Program-made: the position numbers and the translations under genes
The notes under the pieces: model-generated
Database searches by the model: none
Seen by the model: the letters and a program-made list of their open reading frames with translations, nothing else
What the model was told of the DNA's origin: nothing
Origin: Paraspadella gotoi
Lineage: Eukaryota; Chaetognatha
DNA: 64,000 nt
Direction of reading: 5' to 3'
NCBI GenBank assembly: GCA_051294375.1
Contig: CM119270.1
Span: forward strand, 13,013,117-13,077,116
Shown: positions 11,764 through 23,427 of the stretch, in pieces
Layout: each line of letters starts with the position of its first letter
How positions within the stretch are numbered: the first letter of the stretch is position 1

Positions 11764-14700
11764 TGTCGACGGAACAGTATGAGGATGACGTGATCATCGA
11801 AGACAGCGTCACGGACGACGAATACGTCGACGGGTTGGACGAAGGTGAGGTTTAATGAAAACTAAAACTAACGTTGGTAACGTGTTGCTTTATATCGATT
11901 TTGTTTATCGTTAAAATTAATTTATTCTGTTTCTTGATCTGCTGGTACCGTGAGCACTGAGCATTGAGCAAGTGAGCATTTTTATCATCATTTCTCAGAA
12001 TTCCCGAAATCTACGGATGAACAGATCGTCTCCGATCTCCTCCTCGAAATGACGGACCGTTTGGCCCGAGGTTCTAACGGTTCTCATCCATCAACCCCGT
12101 CCCATGACCGCCTGAAAGCGTCGCCTATGCCGGATCGGCTCGACCACCCTCTCTCTTCGTCCAATTCTTCTCCCAAAAACTCCCCTTGTCCCGCCGGTTC
12201 TTCCGCTTCCCTGCCGCCCCCGCTTCGGGCTTCGCCGGAAAGCGCACGCCTCCACCGCCTCGCATCTCACGAGGGCAGGAAAAATGGCAGCGTCGCCGAG
12301 ATCTTGAAGAGGAACTCTGCCGAGAGCGCGAGGGCCGCAGCTGCGATGGAGAGCGCCCGACCCTCTAGCGTGGGCGAGATGTCGAAAACGGCGAAGCACT
12401 TCGAGGCGGAGGGCGCGCGGGTCGGAGAAGTCGGCAGACCCTCCAGCGTGACCGGCACCGCTGACACGAAGAAGACTTCGTCCCCGTGCGATTTGGAATC
12501 GGCGGCCGCTTCATTGGCTAAACTAGCCAGGGATTTAAAGCCCCAGGTTTTGAAAACCTCTTGGTTAAATAAGCAATGTATGTGTGGACAATTTATTGTT
12601 CACAAAAGCGTCAATTGATTCGTACTGCAGACGAGCAGCAGTAGCGTCTCCATCGCGAGCAGCGGAAGGGGCGGATTTCCGGCTCCGCCGCCGATTCCCG
12701 ATCCGGTCTCCATCGAACCGAGGTCGGTTCCTCCCTTCGACGTTTCCAAACTTAATCAGGTCCTCCAACTCAACGAAGCCCTGCTGTCGACTGATTCCGG
12801 GGAAGATTCCTCAGGTTCGTCGTTCTTCGGTCCCGGGGGTTTATTGTTTGACATATGTTTCGTAAGGGACTGTAGTTACAATATTTAATTGTAGTGTGTT
12901 TCGAATATCCCGCCTAAACAGACTTTCACGACGCCGACGATTCCGACGAGTTCCAACCACCGAGCGACATGGAATCTGGAGCGACAAAGCCTTTCAAAAT
13001 GCACGAAAGAATCAAGGAGAGCGCCTTCCAGGTGAGTCAGGTGAAACGACGACGAAGAAAAAAAAAGATGATCCCTATGTATTTGCGTCTTCAGAGTTCC
13101 ACGAGTCCCTTGTTTCTATCGAGTCGGTTGGCCAGATTCGCCGGAGAAAGACAAACGAACGAAGGTAAAGCGAATCCTCAAATCGAGCGCGATCAACTTT
13201 CAACCAAACCTCGTCTCTGTTTCTAGCCGTCGCCCTCGACGCGGACCGCGCCTCCGCCGAATTTCAGTCTTCCAACTCTTCTCCAAACTTTCCTCCGGTT
13301 CTTCCTTCCGAACGAGAATTCAATCCCGTCCCCATCTCCGTCGTCGAAGCCTCTTACGCTCGTTCTCCGCCTTCTATCGGTTACGACGGAGAGGGTCTCC
13401 GTCATTCTCATCATTTTCTTCCTCCTCCTCCGCTGTCTCAGCATCATCATCCTCAACATCCCCATACTCATCCTCAGCGTCTTCGGACTCACGAATTTCT
13501 TCAGAAATTTCAAAACCGCGTCGACGCCGTGCTCGCCGAAGCCGCTCGCGCCAAACTCACGGCCGACACTTGCGCCGAAAGAGTCAGCTCTGTGATAAGA
13601 AGCTTTCCGGTAGAATTAAAAGCGTACGAAGGTGAATAGATAGGAGATTAATCCATTTACCACTTGGTAGATATTTTCTAATTACTTTTTTTAACAACGA
13701 TTAAGGTCAAGACGGCCACTACAACGTATTTTCATACATGATAAAGCAGTGGACAGAAAAGGAAACCAATGACTACTCCAGCGTAGAGACCTTGTTCTCG
13801 TCTTCCGCCATCTTACGGTGCTTTCCTCAGGGGGACTCCAAAATTATTATGGGTAAGTAAAAAATTAATAGTAAATCTTTTTTATCGTAAAATAAACGCA
13901 CAATCCTTAAACCTTCTATCCCAGTGGCCATAGAAGAGGCTGACCGAATCTACTCGTCGGAGGCGGGATACACCCCGGCCCGCGCCTCCCGTTTGTATTC
14001 GCTCCTTGGGCGCCTCACTTCGTCCGTCTTCGACTCCATATTCTTCGCGAATCATCTTCAGTTCTTCTGCATCGATCTCCTCTCGCGTTGTCTCGGGGAC
14101 GGAGGGGAATACGGGTGAGAGCTCGTCAATGATTTGTATTTTGCTGTTTTGGTATTATGTTGTTCACGTTGTGGAAATTTTTCGTAGACTTTTTTACACA
14201 TTTTTAGAATTTTAATGTCTGAAACATTTAAAACATTCGGAAACGTTCGTCGATGTCTTTTTAAGTTCCTAATTTCCCCATCTTTCCTCGTCCCCCTTCA
14301 GATATTCCGCGACTCGCCTCTACCGCGGTCCCTTGTGGGCCCGCCTCTCCATCCTCGAAAGTTTTTTGCCTTTCGCCGCTCACGCCCTCTATTTGCGCCT
14401 TCCTAGCGCCGTCGCGGCCTTCGAGCGTCAAGCCGTCGCCGCCATCACGATTTGGACTGACGATCAGGTGAGCACGAACATGGATATGCATGTCGTTGTT
14501 GTTTATTTGAATTGATATTGTTTGATTGAGTTAGTGTTTTTGTTTTTGGTACAAAAGGGGGAAAAATTTGTCTAAGCTTTGAGACGCTCTTTTAAACCCC
14601 AGGCCAATCTCGAAGAGCGCCAATTCCTTCTTCGAATTTTGGTGAACTTACGTGACTGGCGATCGCCGTCTAAGAGATCACAAGCTACCCAGACGGAGTC

Positions 14701-16212
14701 CGCGGGCGAAAATCACCCGCAAAATGTGAGTCGGGTGTGTGTGTTCTCATTGATCTTTTTACGTAGCTTCTTATTTCTTCACTTTTAGCCTCAAAAAGTA
14801 ATCAACGATCGAAGACAAATTAACGCCAAGGCGCATAACAAACCCTCGACAAAGCAAACCCAACAGAATCGTTTTCGAGTTAGTCAATATAAATTTTCTT
14901 CACCAAATTAATTTTCTAATTGCGGCTTTTCCTCTCAGCGGCCACCGCCGGCCGAAGCCGATTCAAACTCCAGCGCCACCTTTTGGGATTCTTCCGACGA
15001 CGAGTCCATAAAATCAGGATCTTCGTCGAGCGGTGGCGGTGGTGGTGGTGGTCGAGCTGTAGGAGGCGGCGGCGTAGGAAGCGGTGGGGGTAAAGGGAGA
15101 GGTAACAAACCTCTTCCAAGAAACAGGTTATGGAGACATCTTGGTTTTTCTTGCCGAAAATGTTGGATACATGATGATCGTGAACTAGATATTTTGTTTT
15201 ATCAGAGGTCGCCGCGAAAACGTACGATCGGCTCGCGTGACTCAGCGCGATTCTCGTCGCGGAAAAGAAAGTCAAGGGAGTCTTGACACACCTGCCGCCA
15301 CCGCCGCCGCCGCCGTTCCTCAAGGAGAGGACATGGCGGAGGCGCATCTGCAGCAGATTTCATGGGGCGATCAGGTACATAGACGCTGTTATTCCTTAAG
15401 TCATAGCGTTCAACCTCTCCGTGATTGCTACGTCCCTCTTCTTTTCTAGGTTTACAATCCAAAGGATTATAACCTCGTACCTCAAAACGCACGATTTTTC
15501 ATCATCAAGAGTTACTCGGAAATGGACGTTCAAAAATCGATCAAATACGGTTTGTATTCTTGAGGAAAATTGTCAATACGAAGTGGTTTATTCGTAAGAT
15601 CGTCTTCGTCAATAGGCATTTGGTGCTCCACCGAACACGGCAACCGGAAATTGGATCAAGCCTTCCGCTCACAGAACGACAGAGGACCCGTCCTACTCTT
15701 TTTCAGCGTCAACGGAAGCGGAGAGTTTTGCGGAATGGCAGAAATGATTGGCCACGTGAATTTTAGGACGTACGCGGGTATGTTGTTCTCGTTTGATATG
15801 TTCATTGTTTTTGAAGAATCATTCGCCGATATTTTTTCTCTTTTCCTTCTCTTTTAGGCATATGGAGTGATCCAAAATGGAAGGGAAAGTTCGACGTGAA
15901 GTGGATTTACGTCAAGAACGTTCCGAACCATCAGTTGAAACACATCCGATTAGAGAACAACGATTACAAACCGGTCACTAGTTCCAGAGACACTCAAGAG
16001 GTCCCGCCCGTTCAGGTAACGATATTTTCCGCTGGCATGGACCATCGAATCTTTCAAAAATCCATTTCGGTGACATTTCCCGCGTTTTTTAGGCTAAAAG
16101 GATGCTTTATATTTTGGACCACTTTAAAAGCACTTGTTCGATGCTCGATAATCTGGACAATTCTTACCCGAATTCCAACCACCAAAGCGGCGGAAGCAAT
16201 CGTCAACGGTGA
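11764..16212 (+). CDS. YTH-domain m6A reader of the YTHDF type with a very long N-terminal extension
   Basis: YTHDF proteins bind N6-methyladenosine in mRNA and promote decay. About 17 exons join in frame to roughly 1,010 residues (my count), against about 560-585 for human YTHDF1-3. The YTH domain occupies the end: [73 protein letters not shown] and [20 protein letters not shown]. Three aromatic-cage Trp are in place (IWCSTEHG, and the pair in IWSDPKW). The first 750 or so residues begin [16 protein letters not shown]. They include Ser/Pro-rich and His-rich stretches ([12 protein letters not shown]), a helical region near 13520-14690 and Gly/Arg-rich linkers (15040-15120). I do not recognise that part. 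Exons at 14789-15330 have no in-frame ATG, so a separate short YTH gene could only start at 15331; a single gene is better supported. TGA is at 16210-16212. Confidence 0.8.
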
Positions 16213-18101
16213 ACCCGTATCGCGACGAACGAGAATAGAAAATCGAAACTATTTCTCATTAACTGCGGAAAAAACGCTTTCTGTGGAGCCGCCCGAATAA
16301 AAACTAATTTAGGAAACCACGAACGCTAAAAATTAAGCTGACGTTGCACACCTTCGAGTAGCGAGCGCACCGAGTGTACCATGTAGGTGCTTTCCTCAGT
16401 GCTTCAAACTTTCGTTTTCATGGAAATATAAACCTTCGCTCGACGAAGCAAACAAACAAACATTGCAAGAACTTATTATGCGACAAACTGTAAAAAAGAA
16501 CAATGTATGTATATCAGCGAACGACGAACTGCGAACGAAGTCGATTTTTTTTTGTGCGGCGGATGTGAAACGCGTTTACTGGATCTTGTGATAATCGGTG
16601 CCCAACTGATAAGAGGCATTTTTTCCTTTTAGTTTTCCATAAGTACGATTGCGTAATTCGTAGAAGTAAATTCGTTAGTTGTTTTCTAAATATTAAATGA
16701 CTGAGCGTTTTTGAAAACGTACACGTTTTTCCATTTAAAATTATTATCGTAAAAAAAAAGAGCTTTTTTCGTTTATTTGGAACTTCACATTGTTAATAGG
16801 ATAGTTTTTTCAAATAAAATATATCTAAAAATATTTGTTTTGAAGGGATTTTCAAGTATATCTTTGCCTATATCATTGAACATTTTTTTTTAAGTTTCCT
16901 TGTTTAGTTTGAGAATAAAACCATTAACATCCACGATTTTTCTACTGTTAAATTTATATTTTTTTTTCATGTTAAACTCCTCGTTATGCTGCTTGCTAAA
17001 ATGTAGCAAGTATCTTTAAATTAAAATATACTCACGATTTTGAGTAAATTTTGATATTAGTAGACCTAGTCTTTGAAATTCATCGAAAATTGTATCTTTC
17101 TGCGCATAATTTTTTGTAGGTATATTTTTTTAATGAAATAGTGTTTCAAGGTCTTTTTTCTTTCAAAACTATGTAGCCTATTCTGCTTTTTGTTTTGAAT
17201 GTAATCATTTTTTTATGCCATCTGAAATGCTCGCATTTAATAGTTGTCTTTTGCAAAATATAGTTATCGCCATTGGCATACATTTTTCATAGTTTCTTAA
17301 CAATGTCCTTGCTTTTTTGGGGATCTTATTTTATATATAAGCACCATCACCATGCCTCCAATTAATTGGTTTAGCTTAAGTTATAATTTCTTTAATTAAG
17401 CAAAATAAAAAATAAATTTTAATACCTGAATATTGAATAACTGTAGTTAAAATTTCTATTTTAATCATTTTAGTGACTTTTTCGTTTCATCTTCTTATTT
17501 TTGCCAAAAAATAATCATTTGAGAGTCTCCACACCCCTTTTTATAATTCTTAATACCTAATCTAAAAATTACTTTCGAATCCTCCGTTCAATTAATTATA
17601 TTGTATTGATCCTCTCTCGATTTGTTCCGGTTTAACTTAATTCGGGCTAGAGCTCAACTTTTTCCTTGTTTTTTTTTATTTCATTTGGCTCGTCGAGGTT
17701 TCATATGCCAGAATAAAAAATATAGCAATGGATTTCAACGCATTGAGCAGTCAATAAAACGGAAACTATTAACAGTATTCGTTTCATAGCTTGGAGACTT
17801 GGAAATAAATATAAAACTGAAAACTTAACAACCAAAAAAAATGCTCGGACACATCTAAGGTTTTTGGCTTAAATTAACTGGCGTATTCATGCTTCCAACG
17901 CATCTGGAGGAAGTGAATCGCGCGAGTTTCAAGGAGGCTCGCCCGGTCGCATCCTCGGACCGAGGCAGAAACCACGAAACCCTCTGTGGCCGCCTTCGCA
18001 GTAGCGTCGACAGCATTCGCGGCCGCTTCGCCAGCAGCGTCAACAGTATTTGTAGCGTCGTCTCGCCTCGACGCTGGCGGTTCCGCCCCTGGGGAAACAC
18101 C
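16213..18101. other. Spacer between YTH gene and SLC27A gene
   Basis: AATAAA at 16296-16301 lies 84 bp after the YTH stop. The rest up to about 17880 is strongly AT-rich with no supported gene. From 17889 to 18101 the sequence turns GC-rich and several frames are open, including an in-frame N-terminal extension of the next gene (ATG at 17889) and an Ala-rich antisense frame (17874-18194). I cannot decide between 5' UTR, an extended N-terminus or an antisense gene. Confidence 0.5.
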
Positions 18102-21100
18102 ATGCTCCATCTTCGAACTATCTCGAGCTGGAAACAAACCTTGCGATATGTACTTGGTGAGTCTTACGCTTCCAGAACATTCGCTATTAATCATTTCTCT
18201 AACTCGAGCTCGACATTTATCGGTCGTCTTATTGTCTTCAATTAGCCACGTTGGTCGGCTGTTCGTTCAAAACGAATTTGGAGCTGACTGCATCACAAGC
18301 TTTACTCTCGGGTTGGCTGGTTCTTCAGTTGTTGGGGGGCTGGCGCTTCACGAAAGTAGTTTTCTTAACCCTGAAAAGGGACGCCATTGGATTGTACGTC
18401 TTGTTAAAGGTGAGACAAAATGGGTCTCCCCATTAATCTGCCTTTTATAATAAAATTTGTACATAATCTTTTAGGTCAAATACATGTTAAACAAGAACAT
18501 CAAAGAAAAACAAAATATTCCCAGTCTATTCCGCCAAAACGTTTTAAAGCATCCACACAAAAGTTGTTTCCTGTTCGAAGATCAAGTCTGGACATTCCAA
18601 GATGTTTATCATTTTTCGAACAGAGTTTCCAACTATTTTCAAAAAGAGGTAATTTTTAAAAGGTGCAAGCCTAAGGAAATTTGTGACTTAAGAATATTAT
18701 TTTGTCACCAGGGGTTTTCCAAAGGAGACGTTGTCGCTCTCTTCATGGAGTCTCGTCCGGAGTTCGTGGGTTTCTGGTTGGGCCTGGCCGCCATCGGCGT
18801 CGAAACAGCCCTCATTAACTACAATCTGCGCACAGGTCAGGCTTGTGATTAGTCGCTTTTTTATTAGTTGTTAGTGATTTTTTGTCTTATTTTTTTCAAA
18901 ATTCTGCATATTCTTTCATACAGACTCATTGGCACATGCGGCCAATGTGGTCTCCTCTAAGGCGCTCATCTTCTCTTCCAACTTGTCTTCGGCGGTGGAC
19001 GAGGCGCTCCGCGGGGCCCACCTTCCACACTCCATGCGACTTTATTCCTACTCGACGAAGCCGCAGGCAGGCAGCAACGTGCCGTCGTCGTCTTCGACTG
19101 AATCCCCGGAATCGACGGAGACCCTCCGCTTCGTCACTGAAAGTCACGTGACGCCGTTGGAAGAAGCCCTCAGGAAAAGCTCTACTTTACCACCTTTGAA
19201 TCCACCCTCGGTGAGAAATAGGCACTTGAGAATCTTCAGCATAAGAAGGATGGTATTAATATGGTAAATTCGATATTATGCAATTATGATATGATATATA
19301 TATATATATTATGATATTATACTATTATGCTGTGATGTTTTTATATTGAACAATGCGAATGTCCTATCAAACACAATTAAGTCGGAAAAATTAAATTGAC
19401 AAAACGAAATATAGTATTAATTTAATGAGCATTGAGTGACACTCAAAAGTAGTCATTAACCAACATTAAACAATAAAACGTTTCCAGTATTTAATTTATT
19501 ACTACCATATAATTAAATTGTACTTTTGTTTAGGTCGAGTTTACTGATGTTATGTTGTACATTTTTACGTCGGGTACAACGGGACTCCCAAAAGCGGCTG
19601 TGATAAAGCATCAACGTTATTTCTTGTTTGCTTATGGAATAACTATTTCATTCAGGTAAAAACTAAATATCTAATAAAAAGGGTTGTAAGTCACGATACA
19701 TTGGGTTCTACACTACATATTTTTTTAGTATCTTACCTGAAGATATTGTCTACGGATGTTTACCTCTGTACCATACGGCGGGAAATAACTTAGGAGTAGG
19801 CACCGCCCTGATTCAAGTTAGTAGCCATTTGTTCAAAGAGCTTCTGGTGAGAGAACTTACTTACTAAACATCACAATTCATTACAGGGTTGCACTGTAGT
19901 TCTTCGTAAAAAATTTTCCGCCAGCCAATTTTGGAAAGATTGCTGTAGATACCGTGTCACTGTGATACAATACATCGGAGAAATTTGCAGATATCTGCTT
20001 GCGCAACCTTCATCACCGTATGAGAGTGAGCACAAAGTACGGTAAGTTTTTTGGAAGAAACTTTTGTTTTAGGTGGGAACTGTGAGTTGCACAACGTAAA
20101 TGGTTTAAAAAAAAGAAAAGAAATTAAAAAAAAAAAAAAAATTAAGCGCCCCGTCCCTCTTAACGGCTAGGCGAACACGGGGCTAGAACCTTTGGGTTGG
20201 GAGGCGAATGACTTGCCTCGTGCACCAATGGCCGCTGATAAACAGTTGGTGGATTTTAGTCCTCCATAATTCTTCGAAATATTATACCACTTCATTGATA
20301 GGGAAGCTCGGGACTCAGGGAGTGAATAAACGAGACTGTGAGAGAGTCCTGATTGAAATCTAGCAGGGACCTGTTATGTCATTATCTTGTAAGAGTGATG
20401 GAGGCCTTAAACCATCAAAGCCTGTCCACAATCAGGGGCAAGATAGCTTATTTATTAAATTAATGGATAATTTTCATATTGGTTGTACCAATTTCATAAT
20501 TTATAAAGTAAAATAATTTTAGGTTGGCAATCGGTAACGGACTCCGTCCTCAAATTTGGAAGAATTTTCAAACACGTTTCCACGTGGATCTCATCGGAGA
20601 ATTTTACGGATCCACTGAGGGCAACACCAACATCGGTGAAAATATTTAAAATTTATTTAAAATCCAAAAGGAGTCCCAACTTGTCGCTAATTTGTTTAAT
20701 TTGCGATTCAGTCAACATGACGTTTCGCCAAGGATGCGTGGGGTTCACGACGAGGATCATGCCCGCGCTCCATCCTGTTTCGCTCGTCAAAGTCGACGAG
20801 GAGACGGAATCTGTCGTCCGAGGTCCCGACGGGCTCTGCATGCATTGTCAGCCGGGTGAGCCGGGTCAATTGGTCGGCAGAATACCGCCCAAGGATCGGT
20901 TCTTGCAATTCGACGGATACGCCAATCAACAGGTTAGCCTTTCATGGGTAATGGGGTCAGAAAACCCTTGTTACAAGGTTTTTAACATCGTTGATGGACA
21001 AAATAGGCGACGAAGAAGAAAATCGTCTTCGACGTTTGGAAGAAAGGCGACATGGCGTTTTTGAGCGGTGACATTCTCGTCATGGACGAACTCGGATTCA

Positions 21101-22640
21101 TGTACTTCAAGGACAGGACTGGAGATACATTCAGGTCCGCGACGTCGCGTATTTAGAGACTTTTCCTTTTCGTTATCTTTGTTTTCATTTCTTTGTTTAT
21201 TGATTAAAGATGGAAAGGGGAAAACGTTTCCACGGCCGAAGTCGAGGGAATCATCATGCAGATTCTCGGCTTGCGCGACGTCGTCGTTTACGGAGTCGCC
21301 GTTCCGGGTGAGACGCTTTTCTTCGTTACGATCCACTTGACGAGAGGGGTTTCGCTTCCAGGCCTCGGGACGCTCTCTTTTTCTCAGGAGAAAATAACAT
21401 TTATTGACAATAGTGGCCTCTGTTATCTATTACAAATTGCTCGATTAAGGCGGGCGTTATGGGTAAGAAATCATGTTTTTTTACATTTTCAACAGATTTC
21501 ATATATTCGATGAAAGTTTTGTTTACCGGTTATTAAATCACCGTAACTTACGGCGCAATTTAAAATATTCGCGGTTCAACGGCGCTCGGCTATGCTCACA
21601 GAAAAATATCCCACTGTGGCGGTATATTCACCATCCCAGGCGTAGTGTTCCATACCCAGTCCTAACGACTTCCCTCTGCTTTGGCAAAGCGAAACCGTCT
21701 TAGGGTAACCGCGCCAGTGACTGCATGCGTCACTGAGGGTCGGAAGCCCTCAAAGCCAGCAGTGAGATGCCCCATCCCAATGGGCATTACAGGCAACCCG
21801 GCTGTTGCCATACCACTTTATTTTAATTTTAGCTATAGTTTCTTTACCCCTTTTTGCACTACAAGCCCTTCCTGACGGATAAAGATTACCGAAACGCTTA
21901 ATCGAGTTCCACTCTTGTATTGGCAAATGGAGGCTGGGGAGTTAAAAATTGTTTAAAAAAGATAAACATTACCGAAAACATTTTCTATCTTACTCTAGAA
22001 AAACAAGAATTCCTCCGGAAAAACAATGGTATAAGCTTTCCAAAAATTCTTATCTCCCCTTATCTGCCATCCTCGCTCCAGGAACTGAAGGCAAGGCGGG
22101 AATGGCGGCCATACATGTCGATCTCTCCGGGGGCGGGGCCAGCGGCGACGCGGGGGTTGGTGGCTGCGGAGATGTTTCTTACCCCGACCTCGATAATTTG
22201 GTAAGTAGTTGTCGAATTGGCCTGCATGGTGCATATATTTTTTCGTGCGTTCACTAGTAAATCTAACATGAATTTCGACCCCGAAATCAGGTGAACGAAA
22301 TGAAGACCAAGTTGCCGTCCTACGCGCAACCTCTTTTCATTCGTTTTGCTTCCGCCATCGACGCCACTGGAACCTTCAAGTTCAAGAAAAACTCCCTGCG
22401 GGAAGAAGGGTAAGTCCTATCAGTTATTATGCTTACTTATATGATTGCTTTTGTTTTGGTATGAATCGTCTAATTTTATTAGCATTTTTAAACCCACACA
22501 CCAGAATATTGTCTCCTATTAGGTACAATCCAGACAAGATCTCTGACTCGATTTTCGTGTTCGACGCCAATTCCAGCAAATACATTCCCCTGGACAGAAG
22601 GATTTACGATCAAATACTGAGCGGCGTCGTGAGGCTTTGA
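18102..22640 (+). CDS. Long-chain fatty acid transport protein / very-long-chain acyl-CoA synthetase, SLC27A family
   Basis: FATPs are membrane-bound acyl-CoA synthetases that couple fatty acid uptake to CoA activation. The ATG at 18102 gives [18 protein letters not shown]; an in-frame ATG at 17889 is possible. A hydrophobic N-terminal anchor follows ([16 protein letters not shown]), then [20 protein letters not shown], the AMP-binding motif [43 protein letters not shown] and [13 protein letters not shown]. Next come [23 protein letters not shown], and the FATP/VLACS motif [20 protein letters not shown]. The C-terminal subdomain has GKAGMAAI and [10 protein letters not shown] and ends ILSGVVRL with TGA at 22638-22640. 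It resembles SLC27A1/4 most, but the paralogue cannot be fixed by eye. Introns hold a SINE-like sequence (20143-20246) and an inverted copy of the 241-bp element (21615-21812). AATAAA follows at 22943-22948. Confidence 0.93.
20143..20246 (-). mobile_element. tRNA-derived SINE-like sequence
   Basis: Read on the minus strand, an A-box-like TGGTGCACGAGG is followed about 25 bases later by a B-box-like GGTTCTAGCCC. Between them GAGGC and GCCTC could pair as an anticodon stem. The unit ends in a long T run (A-rich 20105-20142 on the plus strand), which would act as a pol III terminator. The pattern fits the head of a tRNA-derived SINE or a decayed tRNA pseudogene. The D and T arms do not fold cleanly, so a functional tRNA is unlikely. 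It sits in an SLC27A intron. Confidence 0.4.
21615..21812 (-). mobile_element. Hairpin-rich non-autonomous DNA element, copy B (inverted, internally deleted)
   Basis: This is the same family as 1163-1403 and 25875-26115, in opposite orientation, in an SLC27A intron. It is flanked by CCAC on both sides (21611-21614, 21813-21816), a 4-bp target-site duplication. It is 198 bp long: relative to the other copies it has lost the second half of the fifth hairpin through the first half of the terminal hairpin. The stem CAGTGAC/GTCACTG is intact. Confidence 0.85.
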
Positions 22641-23198
22641 AGACTGACGCCAGTTTTTATCCGGTGCCATCTTCTCTGCCGATTCTCATTGAAAAAAAAA
22701 TGCCGGCGCGGAAATGAATTCATGTTTTTATATATATTTGTTTTAGAATAACCTTAATTTTACGTCGTTCGCCAGATATTTTGTTCAGTGATTTATAAAT
22801 AATGAAAAAGAGAAAAAACGCGGGCAAAAAATTCAACAAAAAACGGGACACGCTTCTTTTTCTCGGCTAATCAAAATTCTTCCCGCGATCAGCGTTTGTG
22901 TAAAAACAAATGGTTGTCGACGCGTTCGGGTGTCTTGGTTGAAATAAACATAGGATTGTATTGGTCAATGGTCTTAATGCTCTCCCCCTCTCCTTTAATC
23001 TTTTCCCGGTTACCGGGTCCACTTAGTCACCAAATCATATTCCATCGCTAGCACAAAGTTGACCTGCGAGAGAAGACTTAAAACAAATGAAAAACCAATA
23101 TAAGTAACCATTGTTCGTGATTTGTCAGTGTATTGTGAATTAGGGTAACAATATGTCATTCTCATATTTAAAGATGTAAAAAAATTATTATAACATAG

Positions 23199-23219
23199 TC
23201 TGTCGCATTTTGCGACAGA
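23199..23219. other. Perfect 9-bp stem-loop
   Basis: TCTGTCGCA and TGCGACAGA form a perfect 9-bp stem closing a three-base TTT loop. It lies in noncoding DNA about 560 bp after the SLC27A stop. No known RNA family is recognised. Confidence 0.6.
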
Positions 23220-23400
23220 TTTATATTTTTAATTGTTTTCACCTCGCTCTACTTTTCTTTTTTTTTTTTTTATTTCTTTCTTTTCATTTATAGCTCGCTA
23301 TCTTTCTCTCTATCCCTCTCTCCGACTTTCTCCCTCCACTCTTTCGAACTCTTTCACTCTCCCGGACCCATGAAAACTGCCCGTGCCATGCGGATTCGGT

Positions 23401-23427
23401 TCACAACAGGATCTTGTCCTGTTGTGA
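23401..23427. other. Perfect 11-bp stem-loop
   Basis: TCACAACAGGA and TCCTGTTGTGA form a perfect 11-bp stem with the five-base loop TCTTG. It lies inside pyrimidine-rich noncoding DNA. Function is unknown; it could be an RNA structure or a small inverted duplication. Confidence 0.65.

Noticed and set aside
20143-20246. Functional tRNA gene
   Set aside because: Box-like motifs are present, but the D and T arms do not pair properly and there is no clean acceptor stem.
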